A stretch of 64,000 nucleotides of DNA from DASSFG01 sp035547915 (lineage in GTDB: Bacteria; Planctomycetota; Planctomycetia; Pirellulales; JAICIG01): NCBI GenBank assembly GCA_035547915.1, contig DASZTS010000110.1:1-64000 (forward strand), written 5' to 3'. The stretch's first letter is position 1; each line of letters opens with the position of its first letter. A program made the translations under genes and the position numbers. Positions 34,320 to 43,709 of this stretch are shown here, in pieces. The notes under the pieces are model-generated. The model worked only from the letters and a program-made list of their open reading frames with translations. It made no database searches and was not told the origin of the DNA.

Positions 34320-35966
34320 ATGTCCGCAGATCGTCCGCACGTCACCGTTATCGTCAATGCACACCGCGAGGGGCTGCTGGCCCACCGCAGCGTGCGCAGC
34401 GCGCAGCGCTGCTTCGAACATGCCGCCGAGCGCGGCATACGTTGTGAACTGGTAGCGATTCTCGACCGGCCGGACACCGCAACGGTCGAATACTTTTGGG
34501 AGAAACGGTCACAATTTGCCGTCGTCGAAGAGACCGACTTCGGCGACCCGGGGCTGGCACGTAACCGCGGAGCGGAATTCGCCCGGGGCGACTGGATTGC
34601 CTTCCTCGATGCGGACGATCTGTTCAGCCGTGGGTGGTTGACCAAGGCCCACGCAACGGCCACCGGCTGCGGCAAAGCGGTGGTCGTACACCCGGAGTAC
34701 AACATTTGGTTCGTCGGCGAGACCTGGCTGGTACCTCAGGTCGCGTGGCCGAGCGGGGAGTGGTCGGCGCTGGATATGCTTCAGCAGAACCCCTGGAGCA
34801 CGCTCTGTTTTTGCCCACGCGAACTGGTTGCGCGAGAGGTTCCGTTTTCGGCCACCGACGAAGCGAATGGCTTCGGTTACGAAGATTGGCACTGGCATTG
34901 CCAGACGATGGCCCGCCACATTCCGCACCTGGTCGCGTCCGAAACGGTCCATTTTATCCGCCGGAAAGAGAGCGGTTCCCGATTGCGAGGGCACCAGACC
35001 GGCGGTTGTGTGATTCGGCCGACGCGGCTGTTCGACGACGACACGGCCGAACTCTGGGGAAACGATTCACCATCGACGGCCGGTGGCGACCTGCGACGGA
35101 ATCTTGGGCTTTTGGCGAAAGCGCGAGGAATCCTTTACCGGGCGGCAGAACGAGTTCCCCCCCAGACACGCGAAGCGGCCCTCGCGGTCCTGGGCGAGAT
35201 GCGTCGGGCGGTGCGACCCGCGCCGCAGGTATCCGCATGGCTGCGTGAGGAATGGCAAGCGATCAACACGATCGAGCCGCAGTTCTATCCTTCGAGGGCA
35301 GCGATCGGTACGTCGCGGCTTTGGCGAACTCCGCGGTCGGCCTTGGGTCGGCATTTTCCGCGAATCAGCCAACTCTTCGGCCCCACCGCCGACCACGTGT
35401 TTCTCTGGCCATCATTGAAGCATGCCGACGCGCATTTCGTGGCCGTGCGCCACTTACGCTCCGTCGCGGAAGAGCACGCCGACGCAAAAATCGTCTGCGT
35501 TGTGACGGAGAGCGCGGAAGACGCCGCGCGATCGCAACTGCCCGATCACGTGCGGGTGGTCGAACTCGGGCAAGAGCTGCGCGATTTTCCCAGACATGAA
35601 CAGACGACATTGCTGGCTCGCTTGCTGTTGCAAAAACATCCTAAGGTGATCCAGCTCATCGATTCTCCCAAGGGCTACGAACTGTTCACCCGCTACGGCA
35701 AGCAGCTCGCTTCGCAGAGCCAACTGTTCGTGGCACTCTTTGGCGCCAATTTCGATGCCGCCGGACAGGCCATCGGTTGCATCGTTGACCAGTTTCCGAA
35801 ATGCGTTGGCGTCATATCTCGTATCCTTTGCGATGATCGGCGTACGGTCGATTTTCTGCAGACGACGTACGGTGTGTCGGATGATAAGTGCCGGATGATC
35901 GATAATCCCTCATCCATGCCGGACATCCGCGCGGGCGGCCTGAACGCGACTGCGGGTGCAGAATAG
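34320..35966 (+). CDS. GT2 glycosyltransferase with an apparent half GT-B domain at its C-terminus
   Basis: 548 residues from ATG 34320 (TTG 34290 and GTG 34296 are possible). Residues about 1-235 form a GT-A domain: VTVIVNAHREGL, LARNRGAEFARG, FLDADDL. After a helical linker, residues about 365-548 look like the N-terminal Rossmann half of a GT4 enzyme (KIVCVVTESAEDA, KVIQLIDSPKGYELFTRYG, TYGVSDDKCRMIDNP). The protein stops where the donor-binding C-terminal half should begin. The next gene starts one base later with a complete N-terminus of its own, so this appears to be a truncated fusion rather than a frameshift. Confidence 0.75.
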   Translation: MSADRPHVTVIVNAHREGLLAHRSVRSAQRCFEHAAERGIRCELVAILDRPDTATVEYFWEKRSQFAVVEETDFGDPGLARNRGAEFARGDWIAFLDADDLFSRGWLTKAHATATGCGKAVVVHPEYNIWFVGETWLVPQVAWPSGEWSALDMLQQNPWSTLCFCPRELVAREVPFSATDEANGFGYEDWHWHCQTMARHIPHLVASETVHFIRRKESGSRLRGHQTGGCVIRPTRLFDDDTAELWGNDSPSTAGGDLRRNLGLLAKARGILYRAAERVPPQTREAALAVLGEMRRAVRPAPQVSAWLREEWQAINTIEPQFYPSRAAIGTSRLWRTPRSALGRHFPRISQLFGPTADHVFLWPSLKHADAHFVAVRHLRSVAEEHADAKIVCVVTESAEDAARSQLPDHVRVVELGQELRDFPRHEQTTLLARLLLQKHPKVIQLIDSPKGYELFTRYGKQLASQSQLFVALFGANFDAAGQAIGCIVDQFPKCVGVISRILCDDRRTVDFLQTTYGVSDDKCRMIDNPSSMPDIRAGGLNATAGAE

Positions 35967-35967
35967 C

Positions 35968-37938
35968 ATGATCGAGCAGGTCGTCTTCCACGTCGCGTCG
36001 CGAGCCAATTATTTCATGCAGGAGATCGCGCAGCTTTACTGCGACGGGTTCGGCGCCATCGGAGTTCCGGCGAGAATCGCATTAGACGAGAAGCCGGATC
36101 CCTCGGATGCGGGACGTTTGGAAGTAATCATCTCGCCGCACGAGTATTTTACGTTCGTCCTCAGATCGGCTTCCGGGCGGGCAGAGCAGCGCCGGCTCGC
36201 GAAGCGATGTTGGCTGCTGAACACGGAGCAGCCGGGGAGCAACTGGTTCGATCTCGTTCTGCAATATGCGGGCCGCGTGCAGGGCGTTTTTGACATCAAC
36301 CGGCAGGCGCAGCGGGCGTTCGAATCGCTGGGCTTCCCGGCGATACATGTACCGCTGGGCTATGGGCCCTCTTATGAGGACGTCCACCGGACCTCCGCTG
36401 CAAAGACCGTCGATGTCGTTTTTCTCGGCCATAGTTCTCCGCGGCGGAAGCTTTTTTTCGCCGAACACGCCGAGCTGTTCCAACGATACGATTGCCGGCT
36501 GATATTCGCTCCAGTTTCACGGCCGCTCACGAGCGACAGCGCGAGATACGCATTCGGGCCGGCACGAAATGCACTGCTCCGTTCCGCACGCATTCTGATC
36601 AACGTTCACTCATCGACTCGGACGTATTTTGAATGGCACCGTGTCTTGGCAGCGGTTGCCAATCGATGTGCTGTCATTACGGAGACGAGCGAAGATTTCT
36701 CGCCGCTTGTGTCGGAAAGACATTTTGTGATGGACCGATACGATCGGTTGGCTGAACGATGCGTCGAATTGCTCGAAGATAATTCTGCTTGGCAAGCGAT
36801 GGTTGAATCGGCTTACGAGCTTATCCGCCAGAAAATGCCCGTGGAACGTTCGTGTGAGATCATACTAGAGGCGTGTGAAGCACGCCGTCCGCCAGCACGT
36901 CCGACGATTTCGGCGAGGTGGCGTACGGCCAAATGCGGTGCTTACGCGTTTGCTTATCGGTTGAAGCGAAGGCCCACCCTTCAGCGATTATCTTGGGTCG
37001 CGAACAGAGCTAGGTTGCGCCTCGCGCGCCCAGCCGCATTCTCAACGATCGAACGGACGCGCGTGAGGATGTTGCGGGAGAGAGCTGACGTGCAAGGGAG
37101 GGGGCGGGAACAAGACACGTACGAAGTCGTCACTAATGCAGCTGCGGTCCAACTGGGGGCTCCTGCGATATCTGTGATTGTGACACTTTCCGACTCTGTA
37201 AGTCACATTCAGCAATGCTTGACGAGCGTTGCAAACTCTGCCACCGATCGATTGCCTGGCGGAATCGAGTTGCTGGTGGTCGGGGACAGGTCGCCCGATG
37301 GTCCAGCGAAGGCTGCTCGGGGATTCATCGAACCGTTCTCGTTTCCGTCCCGGTTGGTGCTCAAACGCGAGAACACAGGGTTGGCCGAATCGCGCAATCT
37401 CGGCATTGAATTGGCGCGCGGGAGGCACGTGTTCATTTTAGATGCCGATAACCACGTTTACCCTCGCTGTTTCGAGAAGCTCTATAACACAATGAGCTCG
37501 GGCACGTATGCCGCGGCGTATGGCATCATCAAGCGGTTCGACGACACAACGGGCAGCGCACTCGGCTTGATGTCGCAATACGGCTGGGATGCAGCGTCGC
37601 TTGTTGACGGGCCATATATCGACGCGATGGCGCTCTTCGATCGAGAACTACTGCAATCGCTGGGAGGCTATGCAACCGACTTGCTCGACTATGGATGGGG
37701 TTGGGAGGACTATGAGCTTTGGCTGAGGATTGCGCAATCGAATCGTTCTTGCATTCTGTGCCCCGAGATCCTTGGCGCGTATCGAGCGCACGGGCCATCA
37801 ACGTTGACTTCCACGTGCTTTTACGTCCCCGCCCTAGCGAAGCATTTCCATCAGCGGTTCAACGATTTACTCGACCGCGTGGACCCTGGACCGTTTGCCT
37901 TTGGAGCGCCTACGCCCAACTCAAAAAGTCGGAGCTAG
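35968..37938 (+). CDS. Bifunctional glycosyltransferase: GT-B (Glyco_trans_1_2-like) plus GT2
   Basis: 656 residues from ATG 35968 (an in-frame GTG at 35956 overlaps the previous stop). Residues about 1-310 form a GT-B-type unit: CWLLNTEQPGSNWF, VVFLGHSSPRRK, ALLRSARILINVH, HRVLAAVANRCAVITE. After a basic linker, residues about 395-640 form a GT-A domain: ISVIVTLSDSVSHIQQCL, ENTGLAESRNLGIELARG, ILDADNHVYP, then GWGWEDYELWLRIAQ, a typical acceptor-side ED motif. It could add two successive sugars. It is the last gene of the plus-strand polysaccharide run. GC appears moderate in the first half. Confidence 0.82.
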   Translation: MIEQVVFHVASRANYFMQEIAQLYCDGFGAIGVPARIALDEKPDPSDAGRLEVIISPHEYFTFVLRSASGRAEQRRLAKRCWLLNTEQPGSNWFDLVLQYAGRVQGVFDINRQAQRAFESLGFPAIHVPLGYGPSYEDVHRTSAAKTVDVVFLGHSSPRRKLFFAEHAELFQRYDCRLIFAPVSRPLTSDSARYAFGPARNALLRSARILINVHSSTRTYFEWHRVLAAVANRCAVITETSEDFSPLVSERHFVMDRYDRLAERCVELLEDNSAWQAMVESAYELIRQKMPVERSCEIILEACEARRPPARPTISARWRTAKCGAYAFAYRLKRRPTLQRLSWVANRARLRLARPAAFSTIERTRVRMLRERADVQGRGREQDTYEVVTNAAAVQLGAPAISVIVTLSDSVSHIQQCLTSVANSATDRLPGGIELLVVGDRSPDGPAKAARGFIEPFSFPSRLVLKRENTGLAESRNLGIELARGRHVFILDADNHVYPRCFEKLYNTMSSGTYAAAYGIIKRFDDTTGSALGLMSQYGWDAASLVDGPYIDAMALFDRELLQSLGGYATDLLDYGWGWEDYELWLRIAQSNRSCILCPEILGAYRAHGPSTLTSTCFYVPALAKHFHQRFNDLLDRVDPGPFAFGAPTPNSKSRS

Positions 37939-37996
37939 CGACATGTGTGAACGACCACCCGGTTGATGTTGGTACCGGCGGTGGATCACGTGCGCC

Positions 37997-39190
37997 TTAG
38001 CCGCCCGGAGACCAGTCTGGCCGCGGACGTTCGAACACCTTGGTGTCGATCGCGCGTGCCAACTCGTCGATGCGAGTTTGCGCCGCGCGCAGGGTGCCGG
38101 TGTCGGTATGGACTGTCATTTCGATTTCGAAGCGACGCGTTTCGCCAGGTTGCACCTTGGTCACGCGGCCCTGTGAGTGCTCGAACGACTTACCGTTCGG
38201 AAAGTTGATGCACGGTTCCAGGCCCGTGCAGTAGCCGTCGCTGTAGGAAATTCGATTCTTCCAGAGAGCGAAATACGGAAATTGGTCTCGGCGGAAAGCC
38301 AAGCTCAATCCGCGCTCACCGGCGGGATCGGTCAGCAGCGCGCACGTCTTCTGTTCCCGGTCGGCGCCCAACTCCATGTAGAGCACGTTCTCCGGCGCGC
38401 CGGGACGGCCCGGTCCGTAGGTGCGCCACGTTTCGAGGGCGCCGATGGCCGCTTCGTTGCGCGGCGCCATGACGGCGACGGGCGCGTCGAACGTCGATCC
38501 TTCGGCTGCCAGCGGAGGGCCGATGTTGATGTGATAGAGCAACTGCAAGTCGGCCGGAAGCGACCACGGATTACTGATCTCGTCAACGATCGCCAGCGTC
38601 GGGGAACCGAGCGCCATGCGCACCGTCGATGTCAATCGCAAGCTGTTGCAAAACAGCCTCGCCTCGTCGACCACACCCGTCAGAGCAATTTCCCGTCGAT
38701 CGGCATCGATCGTGACGCTCACCTGGTGCGCCGGACGATTGGCGATGCGTCCGTGCAGCGTGTGTTTCAGCCGTCCGTCGGCCGCCCATTCCGGCGCGCC
38801 GTTGTACTCCAATCCGCAGCGACAGAGTAGCTCGTCGAACCCGCTCAGCCAACCAATGCCGCTCGCCTCGTCGAGCGGCACGAACTTGGGATGGACGGGA
38901 CCTTTTACGGGCGATGGCCAGCCCACCTTCAACTCGCCCGACCAGACACGCCAGATCCCCATGCCCCGATCACACAGAACAGTGGCCCGCAGTACACCGT
39001 TATCAAGCTCGACAATGTTCAGCCCGTCTCGCAGGCCGCCGCGCAGTGTCCGTTTGGTGACGGAAAAGGATCCGTCGCTTGGCGACAATCCGACATCGCT
39101 CGGTCCCAACCGCAACTCGTCGACGTAAAGGTCGCGGTCGACATCGATCAGCGTCCAGGTGTTGCTACGCATGTTTTCTCGAACGTCCAT
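37997..39190 (-). CDS. DUF4432 protein (aldose-1-epimerase-like fold)
   Basis: 397 residues from ATG 39190; ATG 39172 is also possible, and a longer frame to 39265 would overlap the next gene. It belongs to the DUF4432 group, galactose-mutarotase-like beta-sandwich proteins: LRATVLCDRGMGIWRVWSG, SGFDELLCRCGLEYNGAP, LHGRIANRPAH, YHINIGPPLAAEGS, and CTGLEPCINFPNGKSFE. Members probably act on a sugar or sugar-like substrate, but no reaction is established. It begins 20 nt after the stop of the large haem protein gene and is likely in its operon. Confidence 0.82.
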   Translation of the reverse strand: MDVRENMRSNTWTLIDVDRDLYVDELRLGPSDVGLSPSDGSFSVTKRTLRGGLRDGLNIVELDNGVLRATVLCDRGMGIWRVWSGELKVGWPSPVKGPVHPKFVPLDEASGIGWLSGFDELLCRCGLEYNGAPEWAADGRLKHTLHGRIANRPAHQVSVTIDADRREIALTGVVDEARLFCNSLRLTSTVRMALGSPTLAIVDEISNPWSLPADLQLLYHINIGPPLAAEGSTFDAPVAVMAPRNEAAIGALETWRTYGPGRPGAPENVLYMELGADREQKTCALLTDPAGERGLSLAFRRDQFPYFALWKNRISYSDGYCTGLEPCINFPNGKSFEHSQGRVTKVQPGETRRFEIEMTVHTDTGTLRAAQTRIDELARAIDTKVFERPRPDWSPGG

Positions 39191-39209
39191 CCATAACGAA
39201 CCGTCCGCC

Positions 39210-42200
39210 TTACTGCGACACGACGCGCACGCGGTCCCAATAGCCAAACTCCCAGCTCCAGCCATTGGCCTGATTCAACAACTCGATGGCGACCGTCGTG
39301 CCCGCGTATGACGACAGATCGACCGATACATCGAGCCAGCCGTCTTGAGCCGTCTTGGGACCGACCGGGCCATCGTACATCTTCTTGCCATTCACCTTGA
39401 CGACCAACTGCCAATCACCCCGTTTGTCGTACGAGGCGTCGAGCAGCAGCCGAGATTTTTTGCCTGCGGGGACCTTGACGGTCGCGGCGAGGATGCACGG
39501 CTTGTCGCGACCGACCGGATGCGTCCGCAACACCCCGTCGCGTCCAAAATGTTCGGCGACGATGGCGACGCCTCCCTCGCCGACCGCCGACGTCGCAAAA
39601 CCGGGCGCGACGTCGCCGACAATGCCGGAGAATTCTGCCGGATCTTCCGTGGCCCGTGGTTGACGATTGCGCATGCCCGGCAACTGTTGTGCGGTCGGGT
39701 CGTCGGGCGGTTTATCGAGCGTGATGAAGGCGAAGAGATCGGCAATCTCTTCCGGCTTGAGCTGCTGTTCGAGGTTTTCGGGCATCAGTGAGAGCTTGCT
39801 CGTCTCCATCTGGTCGATGTCGGGGCGGGCGATCGTCTCGAGCTTGCCGCCTTGTGCCTTGAGCACGATGCGCTGCGGGCTGTCTTCCGCGACAAGGCCC
39901 GTGATCACGCGGCCGTCGCTGGTGACGACCGTGCGGGCTTGGTAGGCGGCGCCGATCACCAAGCTCGGATCGAACACGTTCGACAACAGTTGTTCGAAGG
40001 AACTGCGGCCGTTGACCGTGATGTCCGGGCCGACTTCCTGACCTTCGCCGTAAATCTTGTGGCATTGCCCGCATACCTTTTTGAAGACCTGCTGGCCGCG
40101 CTGGGCATCACCGGGCGCCTGCCGCAAAAAGTGGCGCATGCGGGCGATGACGTTCTCGCGCTCGGGATTGCGGTCGTTGCGGAGCGTGCCCCAGGTATCT
40201 CGGACCATGTTCACCAGTTCGGCATCCTTGCTCACCAATAGCTTGCGGACCTGGTTGAGGTTCAAGGCATCGGCTGAGACGCCCTTGTCTGCGATCGCGC
40301 GGAGCAGCGCCTTGCTCCACGCCGGACGGCCAGTGAGTAGCTCGATCGCCTGTGGCTTCAAATCCGGTTCCATATCGCGGTAGGCAGCCAGTACGAGCCG
40401 TGCAATATCTGGGCTTTCGGCACGGCTGAGCGCGTCGAGCGCTCGGCGACGGAATTCGATTGCCCCCTTTTGCCTATCAGCCAGTACCCCCGCCACCTCG
40501 TCGAGTAAACCGGGATCGCCGGCGGCGACGAGCGCGGCGAGCGCCTGCAATCGCCGCGCGTCCGGTTCATTGGCCGAGATGAATGTCTTTCGCACGACGG
40601 CCACCGCACGCGGTTCTTTCCAGGTGGCCGCCAGCAATGCGGCGTTGAATACGAGCGCCGGGTTGCTAGAACCCAGCAACCGGTCGGCAATCGGGTCAAG
40701 TGCCGCACGAAGCTTATCGAGTCGTGCCCCGGCGATTTCGCGGGTCTCGATCTTACCGGCGAGCATGGCCAGACATTGCCCGGCGAGTGCCGGATCGGCA
40801 CCATCATTCGCAAGAAGAGCGTCGAGGAGCATCGTCACGGGGCGCGGGTCGAAATTGGCTCGACCGAGAACACGCTCCACGATGCGCGGCATGAGCATTG
40901 CCAACTTCGGTTGTTCGCTCAGCCGGGTCCGCTTGATGTGAGCCAGGAGTTTTTCGCTCTCGTTCTCGAGCAACGGGTGGAGGTTCTGCCAGACGATCTG
41001 CGGGATCAACCTGTCATCGCCCGCCCCAATAAGAATCCGATACAACAAGTCCATCGAATCGACACCCGCAAGTTTGCGAGCAGCGATGGCCACTTGTAGC
41101 CGCACGTCGGGCGAAGAATCACTGGCCAGCGCGACTACTCGTTCGCGCACGCGTGCGTCGACCTCTCGCTGGTTTCCGGCCGCGCGCACGCCCCAAGCGC
41201 GGAACGTTGGATCGGGCTGCGCTAGTAGCTGCTCGTGGAAATCGACGTCGAGCGGTCCGGCGCCGATGAGCGACCAGAGTGCATGCATGCGGGCTTTGCG
41301 AGGCTCGTCGCCATCGAGCACGAGCCGCCGAAGCTTGCCGAGAGTCTCGGGAGTGCGTCGTTCCCACAACAGGCGTTGGGCCAGGTCTCGGTAGAAAACG
41401 TTGGGACTGCGCAACCGCTCGATGAGCTGGTCGTCGGTTTCCTTAGCCAAATCGAACTGGCCAGAGCGGGGTGTGTCCTTATATCTCACGCGGTAGAGCC
41501 GCCCCTTGAGGCGGTCGATACCCTGCGGGTCGCGGTTGGCGTCCTGATAGCAGTGGTAGCGGTCGTACCAGTCGAGGACGTACAGGCAACCGTCGGGCCC
41601 CGTCTTCTGCACGACGGGCATGAACCAAGCGTCGTTTGCAGAGAGAAAGTCGTCGTTCGGAGTGGCGAAATACGTCGAACCGTCACGAGCAAGCGTATCG
41701 CTGTTGATGCAATTTCCGTGGATGTTGCCCATGTAGAGACGTTCGCGGAAACGCTCGGGATAGGCATCGCTGTCGAAGTAGTGGATGCCGCAGTAGGCGG
41801 CCTGTTGATGGCGGTGCTTGACGATGGAATCGAGCTTCCAGGTGAACGGCGGGTAGGGGCCACCCTGCCGATGGTAATAGCCCGTTTCGGTCAGGTGCCA
41901 GAGGTGGTCGATGACACAAGCGCTGACGAAGGCGCTTCCCTCGGTGTCGAAGGCCACGCCCCAAGGATTGCTCGTACCCTCGGCGAAGAGCTCGAAGTCG
42001 CGCGTCCGCGGATGGATGCGAAACAGCGCGCAGGTGAAATCAAAAGTCTTGCCCCGATATTCGATGTGGCTGGGGTTGAAGACGCCGTTGAGGCCGTAGA
42101 GCCAGCCATCGGGTCCCCAGGTGAGCGAGTTGGGCAATTCGTGGGTGTCGAAGCGGCCGAAACCCGTGACGACGACCTCGTGCCGATCGGCCCGTCCGTC

Positions 42201-42644
42201 GCCATCGGTGTCCTGCATGAAGAGGAGGTCGGGCGCGTTGGCGACCCACACTCCGCCCGCGCCGACGGCAACGCCCGAGGGGATGTTCAGTCCCTCGGCG
42301 AATACCGTGAACCGATCGGCGCGGCCGTCGCCGTCGGTGTCTTCGAGCACTTTGACGCGGTCGCGGCCCGCCCCGGCCTCGCGACGCGGGTATTCGAGGC
42401 TTTCCGTGATCCAGATACGGCCGCGTTCGTCGAACGTCATGGCCACCGGATTGACGATGTCGGGTTCGCTTGCCACCAGTTCGACCGAAAACCCCTCGGG
42501 CACCGTCATCTTGGCGATGGCTTCGGCGGGCGCGAGTGGCGGTCCGGGCGGCTTTTGCTGGCCGTGCGGAATCGGGCCATCAGCAGCCCGAACCTGGCAA
42601 GAGATGATGAGAGCGAGGACGAGGGCCGGGCAGGCGCGTGTCAT
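39210..42644 (-). CDS. PVC-type haem-binding CxxCH protein (propeller, HEAT, cytochrome c, carbohydrate-binding-like C-terminus)
   Basis: 1144 residues with a signal peptide (ALVLALIISCQVRAA). In order: beta-propeller of the membrane-bound dehydrogenase/PSCyt type (about 45-410; FDERGRIWITESLEYPR, DTDGDGRADRF twice, a Ca-binding-like pattern), HEAT-like helical repeats (about 420-830), cytochrome c with CGQCH (858-862) and MPENLEQ for the distal Met, and a C-terminal beta-sandwich (about 1020-1144; WLDVSVDLSSYAGTTVAIELL). Exported and haem-loaded in the periplasm. In planctomycetes such proteins are numerous and thought to oxidise sugars or polysaccharide products; the substrate is unknown. 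The adjacent DUF4432 gene supports a carbohydrate link. Confidence 0.9.
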   Translation of the reverse strand: MTRACPALVLALIISCQVRAADGPIPHGQQKPPGPPLAPAEAIAKMTVPEGFSVELVASEPDIVNPVAMTFDERGRIWITESLEYPRREAGAGRDRVKVLEDTDGDGRADRFTVFAEGLNIPSGVAVGAGGVWVANAPDLLFMQDTDGDGRADRHEVVVTGFGRFDTHELPNSLTWGPDGWLYGLNGVFNPSHIEYRGKTFDFTCALFRIHPRTRDFELFAEGTSNPWGVAFDTEGSAFVSACVIDHLWHLTETGYYHRQGGPYPPFTWKLDSIVKHRHQQAAYCGIHYFDSDAYPERFRERLYMGNIHGNCINSDTLARDGSTYFATPNDDFLSANDAWFMPVVQKTGPDGCLYVLDWYDRYHCYQDANRDPQGIDRLKGRLYRVRYKDTPRSGQFDLAKETDDQLIERLRSPNVFYRDLAQRLLWERRTPETLGKLRRLVLDGDEPRKARMHALWSLIGAGPLDVDFHEQLLAQPDPTFRAWGVRAAGNQREVDARVRERVVALASDSSPDVRLQVAIAARKLAGVDSMDLLYRILIGAGDDRLIPQIVWQNLHPLLENESEKLLAHIKRTRLSEQPKLAMLMPRIVERVLGRANFDPRPVTMLLDALLANDGADPALAGQCLAMLAGKIETREIAGARLDKLRAALDPIADRLLGSSNPALVFNAALLAATWKEPRAVAVVRKTFISANEPDARRLQALAALVAAGDPGLLDEVAGVLADRQKGAIEFRRRALDALSRAESPDIARLVLAAYRDMEPDLKPQAIELLTGRPAWSKALLRAIADKGVSADALNLNQVRKLLVSKDAELVNMVRDTWGTLRNDRNPERENVIARMRHFLRQAPGDAQRGQQVFKKVCGQCHKIYGEGQEVGPDITVNGRSSFEQLLSNVFDPSLVIGAAYQARTVVTSDGRVITGLVAEDSPQRIVLKAQGGKLETIARPDIDQMETSKLSLMPENLEQQLKPEEIADLFAFITLDKPPDDPTAQQLPGMRNRQPRATEDPAEFSGIVGDVAPGFATSAVGEGGVAIVAEHFGRDGVLRTHPVGRDKPCILAATVKVPAGKKSRLLLDASYDKRGDWQLVVKVNGKKMYDGPVGPKTAQDGWLDVSVDLSSYAGTTVAIELLNQANGWSWEFGYWDRVRVVSQ

Positions 42645-42826
42645 GAGTGCAGGGAGTGAGTCGTGCGTCCCAGGAGTGAGAGACCACGATTATGGATGGC
42701 CGCTCGCGGGCTGGCAACGGTTTCGCCCGCCGTAGGCTCTCGCAGAACTGTGCGGCGCCCACTGAAGTGCCGATTTCTGTCCGGTGCGGTCAAGCTTGCC
42801 GCTGGGAATGGCCCGCCTATCCGGTT

Positions 42827-43477
42827 TTAATTCACCGGGCCAACGAATCGGCAACCGATACGGTAGATCGGGGCGGAGCCGTCGACCACCTGAAATCGAT
42901 TGACTATTTGTGCGTGTAGATAGACCAGGTGTGGTGCGACACCGAGTGCCACCACGATCGAATCAAAGTCGGGCAACTGCGACGAAAGAAAAGAGAAGCC
43001 GGTCGACGAGATGTCTTGGCATTCGACCTCGCGGAAGCTCGCTTTCCCGGGCAGCAGGCCACCTTGGTAGGGCGCCACACTTTGGCGATACTCGAAGATT
43101 TGCCGCGCCGTCTGGCGACGGTCTTTGCCGGTGGGCAAGACCGACTCGGCGGCGATCGGTTGCTTGTCGTTTGCCTGTGTACCTACCGGCTCCTCGGCGA
43201 TCATGCGGGCCGACGGAGATGTCAACTCCACCGGCTGCGGTTTCGCCGCCCGTTCGAGTTGGCCGACGACTGATACCGGGTCGGCCAGGGCAGACCGTTC
43301 GTCGGCCTGAGCGGTGGCTGGCAGGGGATGTTCATCGCCGTTGCGCACTCCGCCCGAAGGCTGCGCACGGCTGCCGTCGAGTTGGCGCTGACGGCTCTTG
43401 CGCACCGACATACCGATGGCGATGCCAATCAGGATTTGAACGGCGGAAACGCCGAGGGCAGTGATCGCGAAGAACAT
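42827..43477 (-). CDS. Single-pass PilZ-domain protein
   Basis: 216 residues from ATG 43477 (an upstream TTG-type extension to 43516 adds only 13 residues). An N-terminal TM helix (FFAITALGVSAVQILIGIAIGM) and a disordered linker (about 25-120) lead to a PilZ domain starting KDRRQTARQIF, where RRxxxR is the c-di-GMP loop. CQDISSTGFSFL matches the (D/N)xSxxG motif with Thr before Gly. It probably senses c-di-GMP at the membrane. It stands alone between the haem protein and glgA, each separated by about 180-230 nt. Confidence 0.8.
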   Translation of the reverse strand: MFFAITALGVSAVQILIGIAIGMSVRKSRQRQLDGSRAQPSGGVRNGDEHPLPATAQADERSALADPVSVVGQLERAAKPQPVELTSPSARMIAEEPVGTQANDKQPIAAESVLPTGKDRRQTARQIFEYRQSVAPYQGGLLPGKASFREVECQDISSTGFSFLSSQLPDFDSIVVALGVAPHLVYLHAQIVNRFQVVDGSAPIYRIGCRFVGPVN

Positions 43478-43709
43478 AGTACAAAAATGAATAGGGCAGG
43501 AAACGGCGTGGAGCAAACCGGCGCCGGAAGAATCGGTGCCATGCTTACAACGCGCATCGCGTGCACGATTGCGCCCGGCGCTCCGCCAAGCCGCGCAATG
43601 ACCATGCTCGCCGATAGTTCACGCCGAATCGTTCAGCTAAAATGGAGAGAGTTGCCCGATCCTGCGGCGAGTTTCCAATTGGCCAGCCGTTTGTTAGCTT
43701 GAACGAGCC

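Noticed and set aside
34320..37938. A frameshift splitting one long glycosyltransferase into two genes
   Set aside because: The downstream protein has its own complete N-terminal domain, not the missing C-terminal half of the upstream GT4-like domain.
41235..42659. 474-codon plus-strand open frame opposite the haem protein
   Set aside because: Antisense to clear propeller and signal-peptide sequence; no motif.
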